A stretch of 64,000 bases of DNA from Flavobacterium branchiicola (GCF_018383905.1 NZ_JAGYWA010000001.1:248001-312000), one strand, 5' to 3'. Positions 8,291 through 18,045 are shown, numbered from the stretch's first letter. Numbers and translations: made by a program. The notes: a model not told the origin generated them from the sequence alone.

Positions 8291-9808
8291 ATGAACAAGA
8301 AAGTTATCCTAATGATTTTAGATGGTTGGGGAAAATCTCCTGACCCTAAAGTATCTGCAATAGACAATGCAAATGTTCCTTTTATAAACAGTCTTTACAA
8401 AAATTATCCAAGCGCACAACTTAGAACCGACGGACTAAATGTTGGTTTACCTGAAGGACAAATGGGAAATAGTGAAGTTGGTCACATGAACCTAGGTGCC
8501 GGAAGAATTGTATATCAGGATTTAGCCAAAATCAATCTGGCAGTAGCACACAAAACACTGGCAAAAGAACAAGTACTTATTGATGCTTTTACTTATGCTA
8601 AAGAAAACAATAAAAAAGTACACTTTTTAGGATTAGTTTCTGATGGAGGTGTTCACTCTCATACTTCTCACTTACGCGGATTAATTGATGCTTCGCAGGA
8701 ATATGGTTTAGACCAGGTTTATGTTCACGCTTTTACAGACGGACGTGATGTTGATCCAAAATCAGGAGCAAAATATATTCACGATTTAGAAGACTATATT
8801 AAAGATACTCCTGTAAAAATCGCTTCAATAGTTGGTCGTTACTATGCAATGGATCGTGACAAACGTTGGGAACGTGTAAAACTAGCTTACGATTTAGTGG
8901 TTAACGGAGTAGGAATTCCTTCTACAAATCCTGTCGCAAGTGTTCTTGAGAGTTATGAGAAAAATGTAACTGACGAATTTATCGATCCTGTTGTTATTGT
9001 TGATGAAAACGCAAAACCTCTTGCAACAATTGTTGAAGGTGATGTTGTAATCTTCTTTAACTTTAGAACAGACAGAGGACGTGAACTTACTGAAGCACTT
9101 TCTCAGCAAGACTTCCACGAGCAAAACATGCACAAACTAAACTTGTACTATGTTACGCTTACAAATTATGACGAAACGTATCAAAACGTAAAGGTAGTTT
9201 ACAATAAAGATAATATCACCGAAACTCTTGGTGAGGTTTTAGAAAAAGCAGGTAAAAAACAAATTAGAATTGCTGAAACAGAGAAATATCCTCACGTAAC
9301 GTTTTTCTTTTCCGGTGGTAGAGAAACTCCTTTTGAAGGTGAATCAAGAATTTTAAGAAATTCTCCAAAAGTAGCTACTTACGATTTACAGCCAGAAATG
9401 AGTGCTTTTGAACTTACAAGCGCACTAGTTCCGGAATTGAATAAAGGTGAAGTTGATTTTGTCTGCTTAAACTTTGCAAACGGAGACATGGTTGGTCATA
9501 CCGGAATCATGGAAGCTGCAATTAAAGCTTGTGAAGCTGTTGATGCTTGTGCAAAACAAGTTATCGAAGCAGCTCTTGCTAACGATTATACTACAATTGT
9601 AATTGCAGATCACGGAAACTGCGAAACTATGATTAATCCTGACGGAAGTCCAAATACTGCACACACAACAAACCCAGTGCCGATTATCTTGGTTGATAAA
9701 GAATTGAAAAACATTCAAAATGGTGTTTTAGGTGATATCGCTCCAACAATTTTAGAATTAATGGGCGTTCAGCAACCAAATGCAATGACTTGTCATTCCC
9801 TTTTGTAA
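8291..9808 (+). CDS. gpmI: 2,3-bisphosphoglycerate-independent phosphoglycerate mutase
   Basis: A 505-aa cytoplasmic glycolytic enzyme that interconverts 3- and 2-phosphoglycerate, Mn-dependent. The alkaline-phosphatase-superfamily start MILDGWG places a metal-binding Asp at residue 11. The phosphoserine nucleophile is Ser61 in GQMGNSEVGHMNLGAGR. Further motifs are SDGGVHSH, HAFTDGRDVDP, GRYYAMDRDKRWER and the C-terminal metal site IADHGNCE. The length is typical. It has its own consensus promoter, and an octamer-type inverted repeat follows. Confidence 0.97.
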   Translation: MNKKVILMILDGWGKSPDPKVSAIDNANVPFINSLYKNYPSAQLRTDGLNVGLPEGQMGNSEVGHMNLGAGRIVYQDLAKINLAVAHKTLAKEQVLIDAFTYAKENNKKVHFLGLVSDGGVHSHTSHLRGLIDASQEYGLDQVYVHAFTDGRDVDPKSGAKYIHDLEDYIKDTPVKIASIVGRYYAMDRDKRWERVKLAYDLVVNGVGIPSTNPVASVLESYEKNVTDEFIDPVVIVDENAKPLATIVEGDVVIFFNFRTDRGRELTEALSQQDFHEQNMHKLNLYYVTLTNYDETYQNVKVVYNKDNITETLGEVLEKAGKKQIRIAETEKYPHVTFFFSGGRETPFEGESRILRNSPKVATYDLQPEMSAFELTSALVPELNKGEVDFVCLNFANGDMVGHTGIMEAAIKACEAVDACAKQVIEAALANDYTTIVIADHGNCETMINPDGSPNTAHTTNPVPIILVDKELKNIQNGVLGDIAPTILELMGVQQPNAMTCHSLL

Positions 9809-9815
9809 TTTAAAT

Positions 9816-9917
9816 CATATAAGTGATATAAGTTCTTTTAAATAGAACTTAAAAAAATCTGGCAAAGACGCTAAGTCGCAAAGAAATTCATAAACTTTGC
9901 GTCTCTGCGACTTTGCG
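9816..9917. repeat. CATATAAGTGATATAAG copy plus an octamer-period inverted repeat
   Basis: The interval between the convergent gpmI and DUF445 genes starts with a copy of the CATATAAGTGATATAAG word (9816-9832). Two arms follow, 9862-9883 and 9895-9917. Read outward, each is a string of 8-nt units of the form CTTWGCGW (for example CTTTGCGA-CTTAGCGT). The arms can pair into a hairpin that may end both transcripts. Confidence 0.65.
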
Positions 9918-9928
9918 AGATTATTCAT

Positions 9929-11182
9929 TTAGACCAACAAATAATGATACAATTGCTCCACTCCATAAATTACAAGTCCAATAACACCACCAACCAAAGT
10001 TCCGTTGATTCTTATATATTGAAGATCTTTTCCAATTTCTAACTCCAGCTTTTCTGAAACCTCTTTCCCATCCCAGCTTTTTACGGTCGAAGAAATTAGA
10101 TCTCCAATCACTTTTTTATTATTCAGAAGGATTGATAATAAATCGTTTTTAATAAAATTATTGATTTTTTCAATCATAATTTGATCTTCTTTTAATCCGT
10201 TTCCAAAAGTTTGAATTAATCCTGCGATGCTATTTTTAATCGAAGAATCTTCACCTTTATTCAAATCATTTGTAATCGAAAGTTTTATTTCGTCCCAAAT
10301 TCCATTGATATAATCCTGAACTTCTTTTTTCCCGACAAAGCCCAAAATCATATCATTGATTTTAACCCTCATTTCTTCGGAGTTTTTTACTTTTTCCAAA
10401 AAGTTAAAAATATATTCATCAATTTTTAAACGAACAGCACTTTGAGGTTTTTTAGCTTCATTTAAAAAATCCTGCAAACCATTAAAAACACCTTCTGTAA
10501 TCTTTTTATCAGCCAAACCAAAACTTAAAAGTGGTGTTGAAGCTTTTACTTTTTGTCTAATTAAATCCTTATTATTAGTCAATTCGTTGCTCATCACTTC
10601 AAGAAGATTTGTCAGCATTTCATTTTTTAGATTTCCTTTCTGCAAAGGCTCTAATGCAACTGCAACCCAATCTCCAAAATTTATCCCTTCCATTTTTGCC
10701 GCAAACTGAACCTGAATAAATCTTTTAATATCTTCATCTTTTATAGTTCGCAAGATTCCCGGAATAATATTTACTGTAACAAGACTTGCAATTTTATTGG
10801 CATTCTCTTCCTCCGAAAGCCAATCTGAAGCTTTTGTTGCAAAGTTGAATTCTTCCAGTTTTATTTCTAATTTTTCCCTGTTTAAAAACTCTTCCGAAAC
10901 AAAATTTCCCAGATTTTCTCCAATTTCATTTTTCTTGGTCGGAATAATGGCTGTATGCCAAATCGGGATTCCCATCGGATGGCGAAAAAGCGCTACAACA
11001 GCAAACCAATCCGCTATTCCACCTACCATCGCTGCCTCGCTAAAGGCCTGCAACATCGGGATTTTAAAGTAAATTGCTATTATAAATAATAACACTGCAA
11101 AACCTAAAAGAGCCAAAGCATTTCTCTTCATTTTCCTAAGAGCCTTTACTTTAGATATATCCTGTTCTATAATAGTTTCCAT
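9929..11182 (-). CDS. DUF445 membrane protein
   Basis: A 417-aa protein of the YjiN/YheB type. A membrane segment near residues 19-38 (NALALLGFAVLLFIIAIYF) precedes the family signature GGIADWFAVVALFRHPMG, then IPIWHTAIIPTKKNEIGENL. A long helical domain follows (AAKMEGINFGDWV, LIQTFGNGLKED). A second membrane segment closes the protein (NGTLVGGVIGLVIYGVEQL). This is an inner-membrane protein of unknown role. It converges on gpmI; its 5' side faces map across a nested inverted repeat. Confidence 0.88.
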   Translation of the reverse strand: METIIEQDISKVKALRKMKRNALALLGFAVLLFIIAIYFKIPMLQAFSEAAMVGGIADWFAVVALFRHPMGIPIWHTAIIPTKKNEIGENLGNFVSEEFLNREKLEIKLEEFNFATKASDWLSEEENANKIASLVTVNIIPGILRTIKDEDIKRFIQVQFAAKMEGINFGDWVAVALEPLQKGNLKNEMLTNLLEVMSNELTNNKDLIRQKVKASTPLLSFGLADKKITEGVFNGLQDFLNEAKKPQSAVRLKIDEYIFNFLEKVKNSEEMRVKINDMILGFVGKKEVQDYINGIWDEIKLSITNDLNKGEDSSIKNSIAGLIQTFGNGLKEDQIMIEKINNFIKNDLLSILLNNKKVIGDLISSTVKSWDGKEVSEKLELEIGKDLQYIRINGTLVGGVIGLVIYGVEQLYHYLLV

Positions 11183-11242
11183 AATTACAAACGTTTTAAC
11201 TACTAATTTATGGCTTTTTTCCGAAAAAGCTGTCTGTTATTA

Positions 11243-11343
11243 GCCACGAATTCACGAATTCTCACTTTTTTATATCTCTAAATCTAGATTAGGGAAATTG
11301 AATTTCACCAATCTAGATTTGTATAATTTCGCGAATTCGTGAC
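11243..11343. repeat. Nested inverted repeat upstream of map
   Basis: Outer arms GCCACGAATTCACGAA (from 11243) and, on the minus strand from 11343, GTCACGAATTCGCGAA. Inner arms AAATCTAGATT (11280-11290) and AATCTAGATTT (11310-11320) pair perfectly. The layout looks like a small non-autonomous element or BIME-like insert between the divergent DUF445 and map genes. Confidence 0.65.
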
Positions 11344-11378
11344 AAAAAAAAATTGCATAAAAAATGAGATAAAAATTG

Positions 11379-11386
11379 TATTTTTG
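11379..11386 (+). promoter_or_regulatory. -7 box of map
   Basis: TATTTTTG, 21 nt before the ATG at 11408. No TTG stands at the usual distance; the nearest is 23 bp upstream. A longer frame opening at 11339 would begin upstream of this box, so that start is unlikely. Confidence 0.5.
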
Positions 11387-11407
11387 CGAACTGAAAATGG
11401 GAAAAAT

Positions 11408-12226
11408 ATGATTATCCAGAAAACTAGAGAAGAAATTGAATTAATGCGCGAAAGTGCTTTAATCGTATCAAAAACATTAGGAATGATCGCTTCTGAAATT
11501 AAAGAAGGAGTGACTACATTATATCTTGACAAATTAGCTGAGGAATTTATCCGTGATCATGGTGCGGTTCCAAGCTTTTTAGGATTATATGATTTTCCGA
11601 ATTCACTTTGTATGAGTCCAAATTCTCAGGTTGTTCACGGTATTCCAAATAATACGCCTCTAAAAAGTGGTGACGTTATTTCGGTTGACTGTGGTGCTTT
11701 TAAAAATGGATATCACGGAGATCATGCTTACAGTTTCGAAATTGGAGAAGTTGCTCCGGAAGTTAAAAAACTTTTGCAGGTAACAAAAGAATCTCTTTAT
11801 GTTGGAATTAGAGAATTTAAAGCAGGAAATCGTGTTGAGGATGTTGGAAATGCGATTCAGAAATATACTGAAGCTCACGGTTACGGAGTTGTTCGTGAAT
11901 TGGTTGGACATGGTCTTGGGCAAAAAATGCACGAAGAACCAGAAATGCCAAACTACGGAAAACGCGGCCGCGGAAAACTTTTTGTTGAAGGAATGGTTGT
12001 AGCAATAGAGCCAATGATCAATATGGGAACAAAAAACATCAAACAACATAAAGACGGCTGGACTATTACAACTGCTGACGGAAAAGCAAGTGCGCATTTT
12101 GAACATGATGTTGCATTAATTGATGGTAAACCAGAATTATTATCTACTTTCCAATACATCTACAAAGCTTTAGGAATTGAAAGCAATGAAGAAGATGAAT
12201 TTAGAAAAGTGCCGTTGGTATTGTAG
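11408..12226 (+). CDS. map: Methionine aminopeptidase, type I
   Basis: A 272-aa protein that removes the initiator methionine from new proteins. The pita-bread fold is clear: IIQKTREEIELMRESALIVS, then VVHGIP, DVISVDCGAFKNGYHGDHAY (metal ligands Asp and Asp), RELVGHGLGQKMHEEPEMPN (His ligand) and VVAIEPMIN (Glu ligand), with the final Glu in AHFEHDVAL. ATG at 11408 is chosen over an upstream ATG at 11339, which lies at the edge of an inverted repeat and upstream of the -7 box. The methyltransferase downstream is separated by a pair of palindromic repeats. Confidence 0.96.
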   Translation: MIIQKTREEIELMRESALIVSKTLGMIASEIKEGVTTLYLDKLAEEFIRDHGAVPSFLGLYDFPNSLCMSPNSQVVHGIPNNTPLKSGDVISVDCGAFKNGYHGDHAYSFEIGEVAPEVKKLLQVTKESLYVGIREFKAGNRVEDVGNAIQKYTEAHGYGVVRELVGHGLGQKMHEEPEMPNYGKRGRGKLFVEGMVVAIEPMINMGTKNIKQHKDGWTITTADGKASAHFEHDVALIDGKPELLSTFQYIYKALGIESNEEDEFRKVPLVL

Positions 12227-12266
12227 TTATTAGCCGAGATTCTAAAACTTAAAAAATATTCAAACT

Positions 12267-12341
12267 CCTGCAAGGTTTTCAAAACCTTGTAGGTGTCTTT
12301 TTTCAACTTAAATACCTACAAGGTTTTGAAAACCTTGCAGG
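12267..12341. repeat. Paired 27-bp palindromic repeat (CCTGCAAGGTTTT family), locus 1
   Basis: Units at 12267-12293 and 12315-12341 are exact reverse complements of each other. Each is itself nearly palindromic around AAGGTTTTCAAAACCTT, and 21 nt separate them. The same paired layout recurs at 30485-30563 and 38939-39015. The second unit can be read as protein and creates a false 5' extension of the methyltransferase gene. Confidence 0.9.
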
Positions 12342-12370
12342 AAAACAAAAAATATTTTTGGAATAGCCCC

Positions 12371-13144
12371 ATGAAAAAACTTTTCAAATTAGTTTTAAAT
12401 ACAATCCCTCGCCCTTTATTAATTCGTTTGAGTTATGTGGCGCGCCCAATTTTAGCTTTCTCATTAAGAGGAGATAAATTTACAGATCCTATAGATGGAA
12501 GAAGCTTTAAATCGTTTTTGCCTTACGGATACGGAAAACAACGTAATAATGTACTTTCGCCAAGTACGCTTTCACTAGAGAGACACCGTTTGCTTTGGTT
12601 GTATTTAAACGATCAGACTGATTTTTTTACAGCACCCAAAAAAGTGTTGCATTTTGCTCCGGAACAAGCTTTTTATAAAAGATTCCGTAAGCAGAAAAAC
12701 CTGGATTATACAACAACCGATTTACTTTCACCTTTGGCAGATGTAAAAGCAGATATCTGTAATTTACCTTTCAAAGACAATGAATACGACGTTATTTTAT
12801 GTAATCACGTTTTAGAACACATTCCAGACGATACAAAAGCAATGCAGGAATTATATCGCGTTTTAAAACCGGGCGGAATGGCAATTTTGCAAATTCCTCA
12901 GGATTTATCCCGCGAAGTTACTTTTGCTGATGATACAATTACAGATCAAAAAGAACGTGCTAAAATCTTCGGACAATACGATCACGTTCGTGTGTACGGA
13001 CGCGATTATTTTGATAAATTAAGAAGCATTGGTTTTATTGTTATCGAAGAAGATTACACTAACAAAATTGCACCTGAATTAGTTGAAAAATACTGTTTGG
13101 CAAAAGGTGAAATTATTCCGCTTTGCTTTAAACAGGAAAACTAA
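12371..13144 (+). CDS. Class I SAM-dependent methyltransferase
   Basis: A 257-aa protein with the Methyltransf_11 pattern: VLHFAPEQAF (motif I position, lacking the usual GxGxG), DYTTTDLLSPLADVKADIC, LPFKDNEYDVILCNHVLEHI, LYRVLKPGGMAILQIPQ. The substrate is unknown. The N-terminus, KKLFKLVLNTIPRPLLIRLS, is basic and amphipathic, so membrane contact is possible. ATG at 12371 is chosen because the longer frame from 12293 runs through the palindromic repeat. It may be co-transcribed with map. A hairpin follows its stop. Confidence 0.85.
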   Translation: MKKLFKLVLNTIPRPLLIRLSYVARPILAFSLRGDKFTDPIDGRSFKSFLPYGYGKQRNNVLSPSTLSLERHRLLWLYLNDQTDFFTAPKKVLHFAPEQAFYKRFRKQKNLDYTTTDLLSPLADVKADICNLPFKDNEYDVILCNHVLEHIPDDTKAMQELYRVLKPGGMAILQIPQDLSREVTFADDTITDQKERAKIFGQYDHVRVYGRDYFDKLRSIGFIVIEEDYTNKIAPELVEKYCLAKGEIIPLCFKQEN

Positions 13145-13153
13145 TTTTTTTCA

Positions 13154-13179
13154 CCATATAAGTGATACAAGTTCATTTA
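13154..13179 (+). repeat. Single copy of the CATATAAGTGATATAAG repeat
   Basis: CCATATAAGTGATACAAG begins at 13154 and continues with TTCATTTAAA, matching the copy at 2151 over most of its length. It sits 10 nt after the methyltransferase stop and directly before a terminator hairpin. Confidence 0.7.
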
Positions 13180-13225
13180 AAAGAGTTTTCAAATTATTGA
13201 TATTTTGAAAACTCTTTATTTTTTT
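13180..13225 (+). terminator. Terminator after the methyltransferase
   Basis: Perfect 14-bp stem AAAGAGTTTTCAAA (13180-13193) with TTTGAAAACTCTTT (13204-13217), a 10-nt loop, then a T run (13219-13225). Confidence 0.8.
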
Positions 13226-13266
13226 GCCCAATTCCTAAATTACAAGCCTAACCAAATCTTTAAATT

Positions 13267-16173
13267 TTGCAACCTACAAAACCATTTCAGTTCTGTTTTG
13301 ACATCAGTTTTGAAAAAAATCTGAATGCCTTTATTCCAACAGCCTATATTGTTGAAAATACAATCGAAATCAAATATCTGGATAAAAAAGCAACAAAAGC
13401 TATTATCGAAAGTTTCGGCATTGATTTCGAAAATTTAGATCCAAATTCCAAAAGGATTCTCAATATTTGTGAATCTCTAAAACCTGAATTTATATTCAAA
13501 AAATTCGGTGCTAAAATCAAATCAGCTAAAACAATTGCCGATTTGCAAAAAGATTCCAAAATTGACTTTGCGATTCGTCAGCACTTAAAACTCAATTTAA
13601 GTCCGTTTTACGATTTGATTGTAAAAGAGCAATTTCCGTTGTCCATCAATTTAGGACCTGAAAAAGATTTTTATCGTTCAAGAGTAAGTATTGATTCTTT
13701 GGATTTTGAACCTCAAATTCAATTTGACAAACATTCCGAAGGCATCACTTATACTTTATCTTTAAAAGAAAACGAAACTACATTTTTACCAATGAATCAT
13801 AATGTAGAAATTCTTTCAGATGAACCGGGCTGGTTAATTATCGATAAAAAATTAGGTAAATTAAAAGAGCTTAATGGTAAAAAGCTAACTCCTTTTTTAA
13901 AGAAAAAATCCATCGAAATTCCTTCCAAATTAGTTGATGATTATTTTAAAAATTTCATTCCAGAAATAGCTAAAAAAATTGATATTGAAGCCAACGGATT
14001 TGAAATAGAACTTCGTGACCAAATCGTTTCCTGCACCATTCAGCCTGTTTTTGATTTCTTTAAAAACTGTTATTATCTCAATCTTTATTTTGATTATAAC
14101 GGCTATATTTTTGACGCCAGCAAAACTAAAAGAACACATTCTTTTGTTGATTTCAGCGTTGCGAACGAGCCTAGAATAATTCAGTTTAAACGAAATCCTG
14201 ACGAGAATTCATATACAGATAAATTGCTCGAAATTGGTCTAATAAAAATCAAAAACGAATTGTTTGGATTGAATTCTGACGCAGAAACTTCTGATCCTTA
14301 TATCAATATTCAATTAATTATTGACAACAGAGAAAAGCTGGAAAGTTTAGGTTTTACCATTCAAAATTTAAAACTCGAAAGCAAAGAAATCATTACAGAA
14401 AGCAACACGATTTCTATTGCAAAAGAAACAAAAGCAGATTGGTTTGATATTAAAATAATCATTACGATTGGGAATTATAAAATCAATTTCAGCGACATTA
14501 TTCCAAATATAAAAAGTAAGGAAAGACTTTTTCAATTGCCTGACGGAAATTACTTTTTAATTCCACTGGAATGGTTCAGCAAATATGGCTCTTTGGCAAA
14601 ATTAGCTAAGACAGAAAACGGAGCTTTACTTTTACGTAAAAGCAATTTTACCGCTTTAGACGGAATTTCAGAAATCGACAATGATTTAGACCAAATTCAC
14701 AAAGCTGAATTTACAGCTTCAGAATTAATCAAAGCAACTTTGAGACCGTACCAAATTGATGGAGTAAAATGGCTTTTGGGGCATTTCAACTCTAATATGG
14801 GAGCATGTCTGGCTGATGATATGGGACTTGGAAAAACATTACAAACTTTGTCGGTTTTGGTTTCGGTACAAGAACAATTAGGTTTTACTACCAAAACGAC
14901 CAATTTTGATTTGTTTGCAAACGAAACAACGATTGAAAGAGAACCGCTTAAAGCGTTGATTGTCCAGCCTTCTTCCTTAGTTTTTAACTGGTTTAATGAA
15001 GCTGGAAAATTTACGCCGCACTTCTCCAAAATGCAGTATGTTGGTAACGATAGAAAACAATTAGCAAGCAGATTAGATTCAACCGATTTGATTTTTACGA
15101 GTTACAGCATTATTCATCGCGATATATCTATTTTAGAAAAATACGATTTCCGCTATCTGATTTTAGACGAAAGTCAATACATTAAAAACAAAAATTCTAA
15201 GATTTTTAAAGCCATAAATAAAATCAGTACGGGACATAAAATTGCTTTGAGTGGAACACCAATCGAAAATTCGCTTGACGATTTATGGTCACAAATGCAA
15301 TTTATCAATCCTGATATTTTGGGCAGTTATGCTTTCTTTATGGAGAATTTCAAAAATCCGATTGAGAAAAAGCAGAATGAAGAAGTTTTATTAGAATTAA
15401 AGAATCTTATTCAGCCTTATATTTTGCGACGAACCAAAGAACAGGTTTTAAAAGATTTACCTGAATTAACCGAGCAGATTTATTATTGCGATATGGATCC
15501 TGAACAGGAAAAATTATATGAGAAAGAAAAATCTAAAGCTCGTAATTTCCTGCTTAAAACTGATGGCTCAAGTCCGGACAAAATCAGTATTATTAATACT
15601 TTGATGAAGTTACGACAATTAAGCAATCACCCCAAAATGGTTGATCAGGAGTCTGAAATTGATTCGGGAAAATATATTGCGGTTACCAATTATCTGGAAA
15701 ACTTAGTTAAAGCCAAACAAAAAGTTATCATTTTCAGTTCGTTTGTTACCAATCTGCATTTCTATACCGATTGGTGTAAAGAAAACAAAATAGCCTTTTG
15801 CGAAATTACCGGAGAAACTCCAGCAAACAAAAGAGAACAACAAGTAAATTTATTTCAGGAAAAGGAAGAACCTTTGTTGTTTTTTATTTCCCTTAAAGCA
15901 GGTGGTGTCGGTTTGAATATTACAAAAGCTTCCTATGTTTTATTCTTAGATCCTTGGTGGAATCCTTTTGCGGAGAAACAAGGTGTTGGACGAGCACACA
16001 GAATTGGGCAATTGAATAAAGTGAATGTGATTCGGTTTATTTCGAAAAATACGGTTGAGGAAAAAATCATCAAATTACAGGAAAACAAAAAACTGTTGTC
16101 TGATTCCCTTTTGGAAGAAAGCTATATTAACGACGAAATTGAAGGTAATCTGGAATATATTTTAGGTATATAA
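13267..16173 (+). CDS. SNF2-family helicase-like ATPase
   Basis: A 968-aa protein. Residues 1 to about 480 are a poorly conserved N-terminal region. The SNF2 core then begins at LRPYQIDGVKWLLGHF with Walker A DDMGLGKT (about residues 517-524), motif II DESQ (LILDESQYIKN), motif III ALSGTPIENSLDDLWSQM, and the C-terminal lobe SLKAGGVGLNITKASYV, DPWWNPFAEKQ and GRAHRIGQ. Such proteins remodel protein-DNA or protein-RNA complexes using ATP; the bacterial role is often linked to transcription (RapA-like). The start is TTG at 13267, because a TAA lies two codons upstream and the first in-frame ATG is well inside. No modification or restriction genes are nearby. Confidence 0.9.
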   Translation: MQPTKPFQFCFDISFEKNLNAFIPTAYIVENTIEIKYLDKKATKAIIESFGIDFENLDPNSKRILNICESLKPEFIFKKFGAKIKSAKTIADLQKDSKIDFAIRQHLKLNLSPFYDLIVKEQFPLSINLGPEKDFYRSRVSIDSLDFEPQIQFDKHSEGITYTLSLKENETTFLPMNHNVEILSDEPGWLIIDKKLGKLKELNGKKLTPFLKKKSIEIPSKLVDDYFKNFIPEIAKKIDIEANGFEIELRDQIVSCTIQPVFDFFKNCYYLNLYFDYNGYIFDASKTKRTHSFVDFSVANEPRIIQFKRNPDENSYTDKLLEIGLIKIKNELFGLNSDAETSDPYINIQLIIDNREKLESLGFTIQNLKLESKEIITESNTISIAKETKADWFDIKIIITIGNYKINFSDIIPNIKSKERLFQLPDGNYFLIPLEWFSKYGSLAKLAKTENGALLLRKSNFTALDGISEIDNDLDQIHKAEFTASELIKATLRPYQIDGVKWLLGHFNSNMGACLADDMGLGKTLQTLSVLVSVQEQLGFTTKTTNFDLFANETTIEREPLKALIVQPSSLVFNWFNEAGKFTPHFSKMQYVGNDRKQLASRLDSTDLIFTSYSIIHRDISILEKYDFRYLILDESQYIKNKNSKIFKAINKISTGHKIALSGTPIENSLDDLWSQMQFINPDILGSYAFFMENFKNPIEKKQNEEVLLELKNLIQPYILRRTKEQVLKDLPELTEQIYYCDMDPEQEKLYEKEKSKARNFLLKTDGSSPDKISIINTLMKLRQLSNHPKMVDQESEIDSGKYIAVTNYLENLVKAKQKVIIFSSFVTNLHFYTDWCKENKIAFCEITGETPANKREQQVNLFQEKEEPLLFFISLKAGGVGLNITKASYVLFLDPWWNPFAEKQGVGRAHRIGQLNKVNVIRFISKNTVEEKIIKLQENKKLLSDSLLEESYINDEIEGNLEYILGI

Positions 16174-16247
16174 AAGTTAAATCCAATAGATTGGCCTATT
16201 TTTCGTTGTATAAAATTGTTATATTTACAATCTTTCAATGTATTAAG

Positions 16248-17507
16248 ATGCCAAAATTTTCATATCTAAGCTTTCTTCTGATTTTTATTTTTACTTCGGC
16301 GAAAGCCCAGGAAGTACAAGAAGAAATAGATCCGCCTTATAATATCAAAACCGTTTCTTTTGTTCAGAATGGCAGTAATGTTGTTCCTATATTTGAAATG
16401 AACTCTGTATTTCAACTTCAATTTGATGACCTATTTGGCAATGAAGCCAATTATTATTTTGAAGTTGTACATTGTGACTATAACTGGATTCCGACTGACA
16501 TTCCTAAAACAGATTATCTGCGAGGTTTTGATGGTCAGAGAATTATGGACTATTCCAATTCATTTAATACCCTTCAGGTTTATTCGCATTATCGTCTTTC
16601 ATTTCCAAATCAATTTGCAACACAATTGAGAATATCCGGAAATTATATGCTTAAAATTCTAAATGAGGATAAAGAAGTTGTTTTCTCCCGAAAATTCATT
16701 TTATATGAAGACCATTGCACTGTTCCTGCACAAATTAAACGAACAAGAAACTTAAGCAATATTAACTACAAACAAAATGTGGATTTTGCTATATTATCAA
16801 ATGACATTGTTTTTCAGACTCCTTTGCAAAACGTAAAAGTACTTTTGCTGCAAAATGGTAATTTTAAAACCGGTATAAAAAATGTCGTTCCACAATACAC
16901 AATCGGCAATCAGTTGGTTTATAAATACGATAAGGAAACACAATTTTGGGCCGGAAATGAGTTTCTCTATTTTGAAAATAAAGATATACGCGCTGCCAAT
17001 AATAATGTTGGAAGAGTGGGCTCTAACAATGATATTTACAATGCATATCTATATACAAATGCGGCGAGAGGAAATCAAATTTACACCTTATATGAGGATG
17101 TAAATGGAAATTTTGTAGTTAAAAATATAAATGGATCCGACAACGAAATCGAGGCTGATTATGCCTGGGTTTATTTTACACTTTCTGCTCCGGCTTTCAG
17201 ACTTAATAAAGACATTTATATTACTGGAATGTTTAATAATTATGGTCTTTCACCTGAAAATAAAATGGATTACAATCAGGAGAAGGGCGTTTACGAAAAA
17301 GCGATTGTAATCAAGCAGGGCTTTACCAATTTCCAATACACTGTTGCTGATAAAAAAGGAAATATTGATAATGAAAATGCCGTTGACGGAAACTTTTATC
17401 AAACAGAAAATGAGTACACTATCCTGGTTTATTACAAAGAAAATACTGATCGCTATCAGAGAGTTATCGGAAAAGGAAACGCCAACTCCATAAATATCGT
17501 CAATTAA
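16248..17507 (+). CDS. Type IX secretion system Plug-family protein (DUF5103)
   Basis: A 419-aa protein with signal peptide KFSYLSFLLIFIFTSAKAQ. The DUF5103 pattern is visible: PPYNIKTVSFVQNG, VVHCDYNWIPTDIPKTDYLRG (split around residues 72-92), SFNTLQVYSHYRLSFPN, LYEDHCTVPAQIKRTRN, and the C-terminal DIYITGMFNNYGLSPENKMDY. In Flavobacterium johnsoniae a DUF5103 protein was found plugging the periplasmic side of the SprA translocon, so a T9SS gating role is inferred by family. ATG at 16248 fits the signal peptide; a TTG 19 codons earlier adds an implausible extension. Other T9SS genes are not adjacent. Confidence 0.85.
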   Translation: MPKFSYLSFLLIFIFTSAKAQEVQEEIDPPYNIKTVSFVQNGSNVVPIFEMNSVFQLQFDDLFGNEANYYFEVVHCDYNWIPTDIPKTDYLRGFDGQRIMDYSNSFNTLQVYSHYRLSFPNQFATQLRISGNYMLKILNEDKEVVFSRKFILYEDHCTVPAQIKRTRNLSNINYKQNVDFAILSNDIVFQTPLQNVKVLLLQNGNFKTGIKNVVPQYTIGNQLVYKYDKETQFWAGNEFLYFENKDIRAANNNVGRVGSNNDIYNAYLYTNAARGNQIYTLYEDVNGNFVVKNINGSDNEIEADYAWVYFTLSAPAFRLNKDIYITGMFNNYGLSPENKMDYNQEKGVYEKAIVIKQGFTNFQYTVADKKGNIDNENAVDGNFYQTENEYTILVYYKENTDRYQRVIGKGNANSINIVN

Positions 17508-17545
17508 AACATTGTTAACGTTTTAGGAATCCTAGTTTTTTTTTG

Positions 17546-17553
17546 TAGCTTTG
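17546..17553 (+). promoter_or_regulatory. -7 box of apaG
   Basis: TAGCTTTG, 33 nt before the apaG ATG. No TTG at the expected upstream distance. Confidence 0.5.
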
Positions 17554-17586
17554 CAGGTATAACGCACACATATATACTACGTTAGT

Positions 17587-17973
17587 ATGGTTTCTCAAAT
17601 TACAAGAGGCATAAAAATATCAGTTTTGACTAGTTTTGAAGGTACTTACTTCAAAAACTACAAGATTCATTTTGCTTTTAGTTACGTAGTTACAATCGAA
17701 AATCACAGTAAAGATTCCGTTCAGTTAACTTCGCGTCACTGGGAAATTTTTGATTCTCTTAATGACTTAGATATTGTAGATGGTGAAGGTGTTATTGGTA
17801 AAAAACCAGTTTTAAAACCTGGTGAAAACCACACTTATAGTTCAGGTTGTTTACTTTCATCTCCTTATGGTGCAATGAAAGGTCATTTTAATATGATCAA
17901 TTTTACTACTACAAAAACATTCAAAGTAATTGTTCCTACTTTTAGAATGTGCGCTCCTTTTGCTTTAAACTAA
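17587..17973 (+). CDS. apaG: ApaG family protein
   Basis: A 128-aa protein, the usual length of ApaG. The immunoglobulin-like fold is recognisable: VTIENHSKDSVQLTSRHWEI, then VDGEGVIGKKPVLKPGE, TYSSGCLLSSPYGAMKGHF. The family was linked genetically to cobalt and magnesium efflux in Salmonella, but its biochemical role is unsettled. It has its own -7 box and lies between the Plug-family gene and pruA, with no sign of a functional link. Confidence 0.93.
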   Translation: MVSQITRGIKISVLTSFEGTYFKNYKIHFAFSYVVTIENHSKDSVQLTSRHWEIFDSLNDLDIVDGEGVIGKKPVLKPGENHTYSSGCLLSSPYGAMKGHFNMINFTTTKTFKVIVPTFRMCAPFALN

Positions 17974-18045
17974 GATATAGTTTACAACTGTCATTTTTAT
18001 CGTTATCTTAATCACAAAATTATCAATTTATTAATTTATCCTTTG

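Noticed and set aside
13267..16173. SNF2 helicase as part of a defence system
   Set aside because: No nuclease, methyltransferase with DNA motifs, or other defence partner adjacent; neighbours are housekeeping genes.
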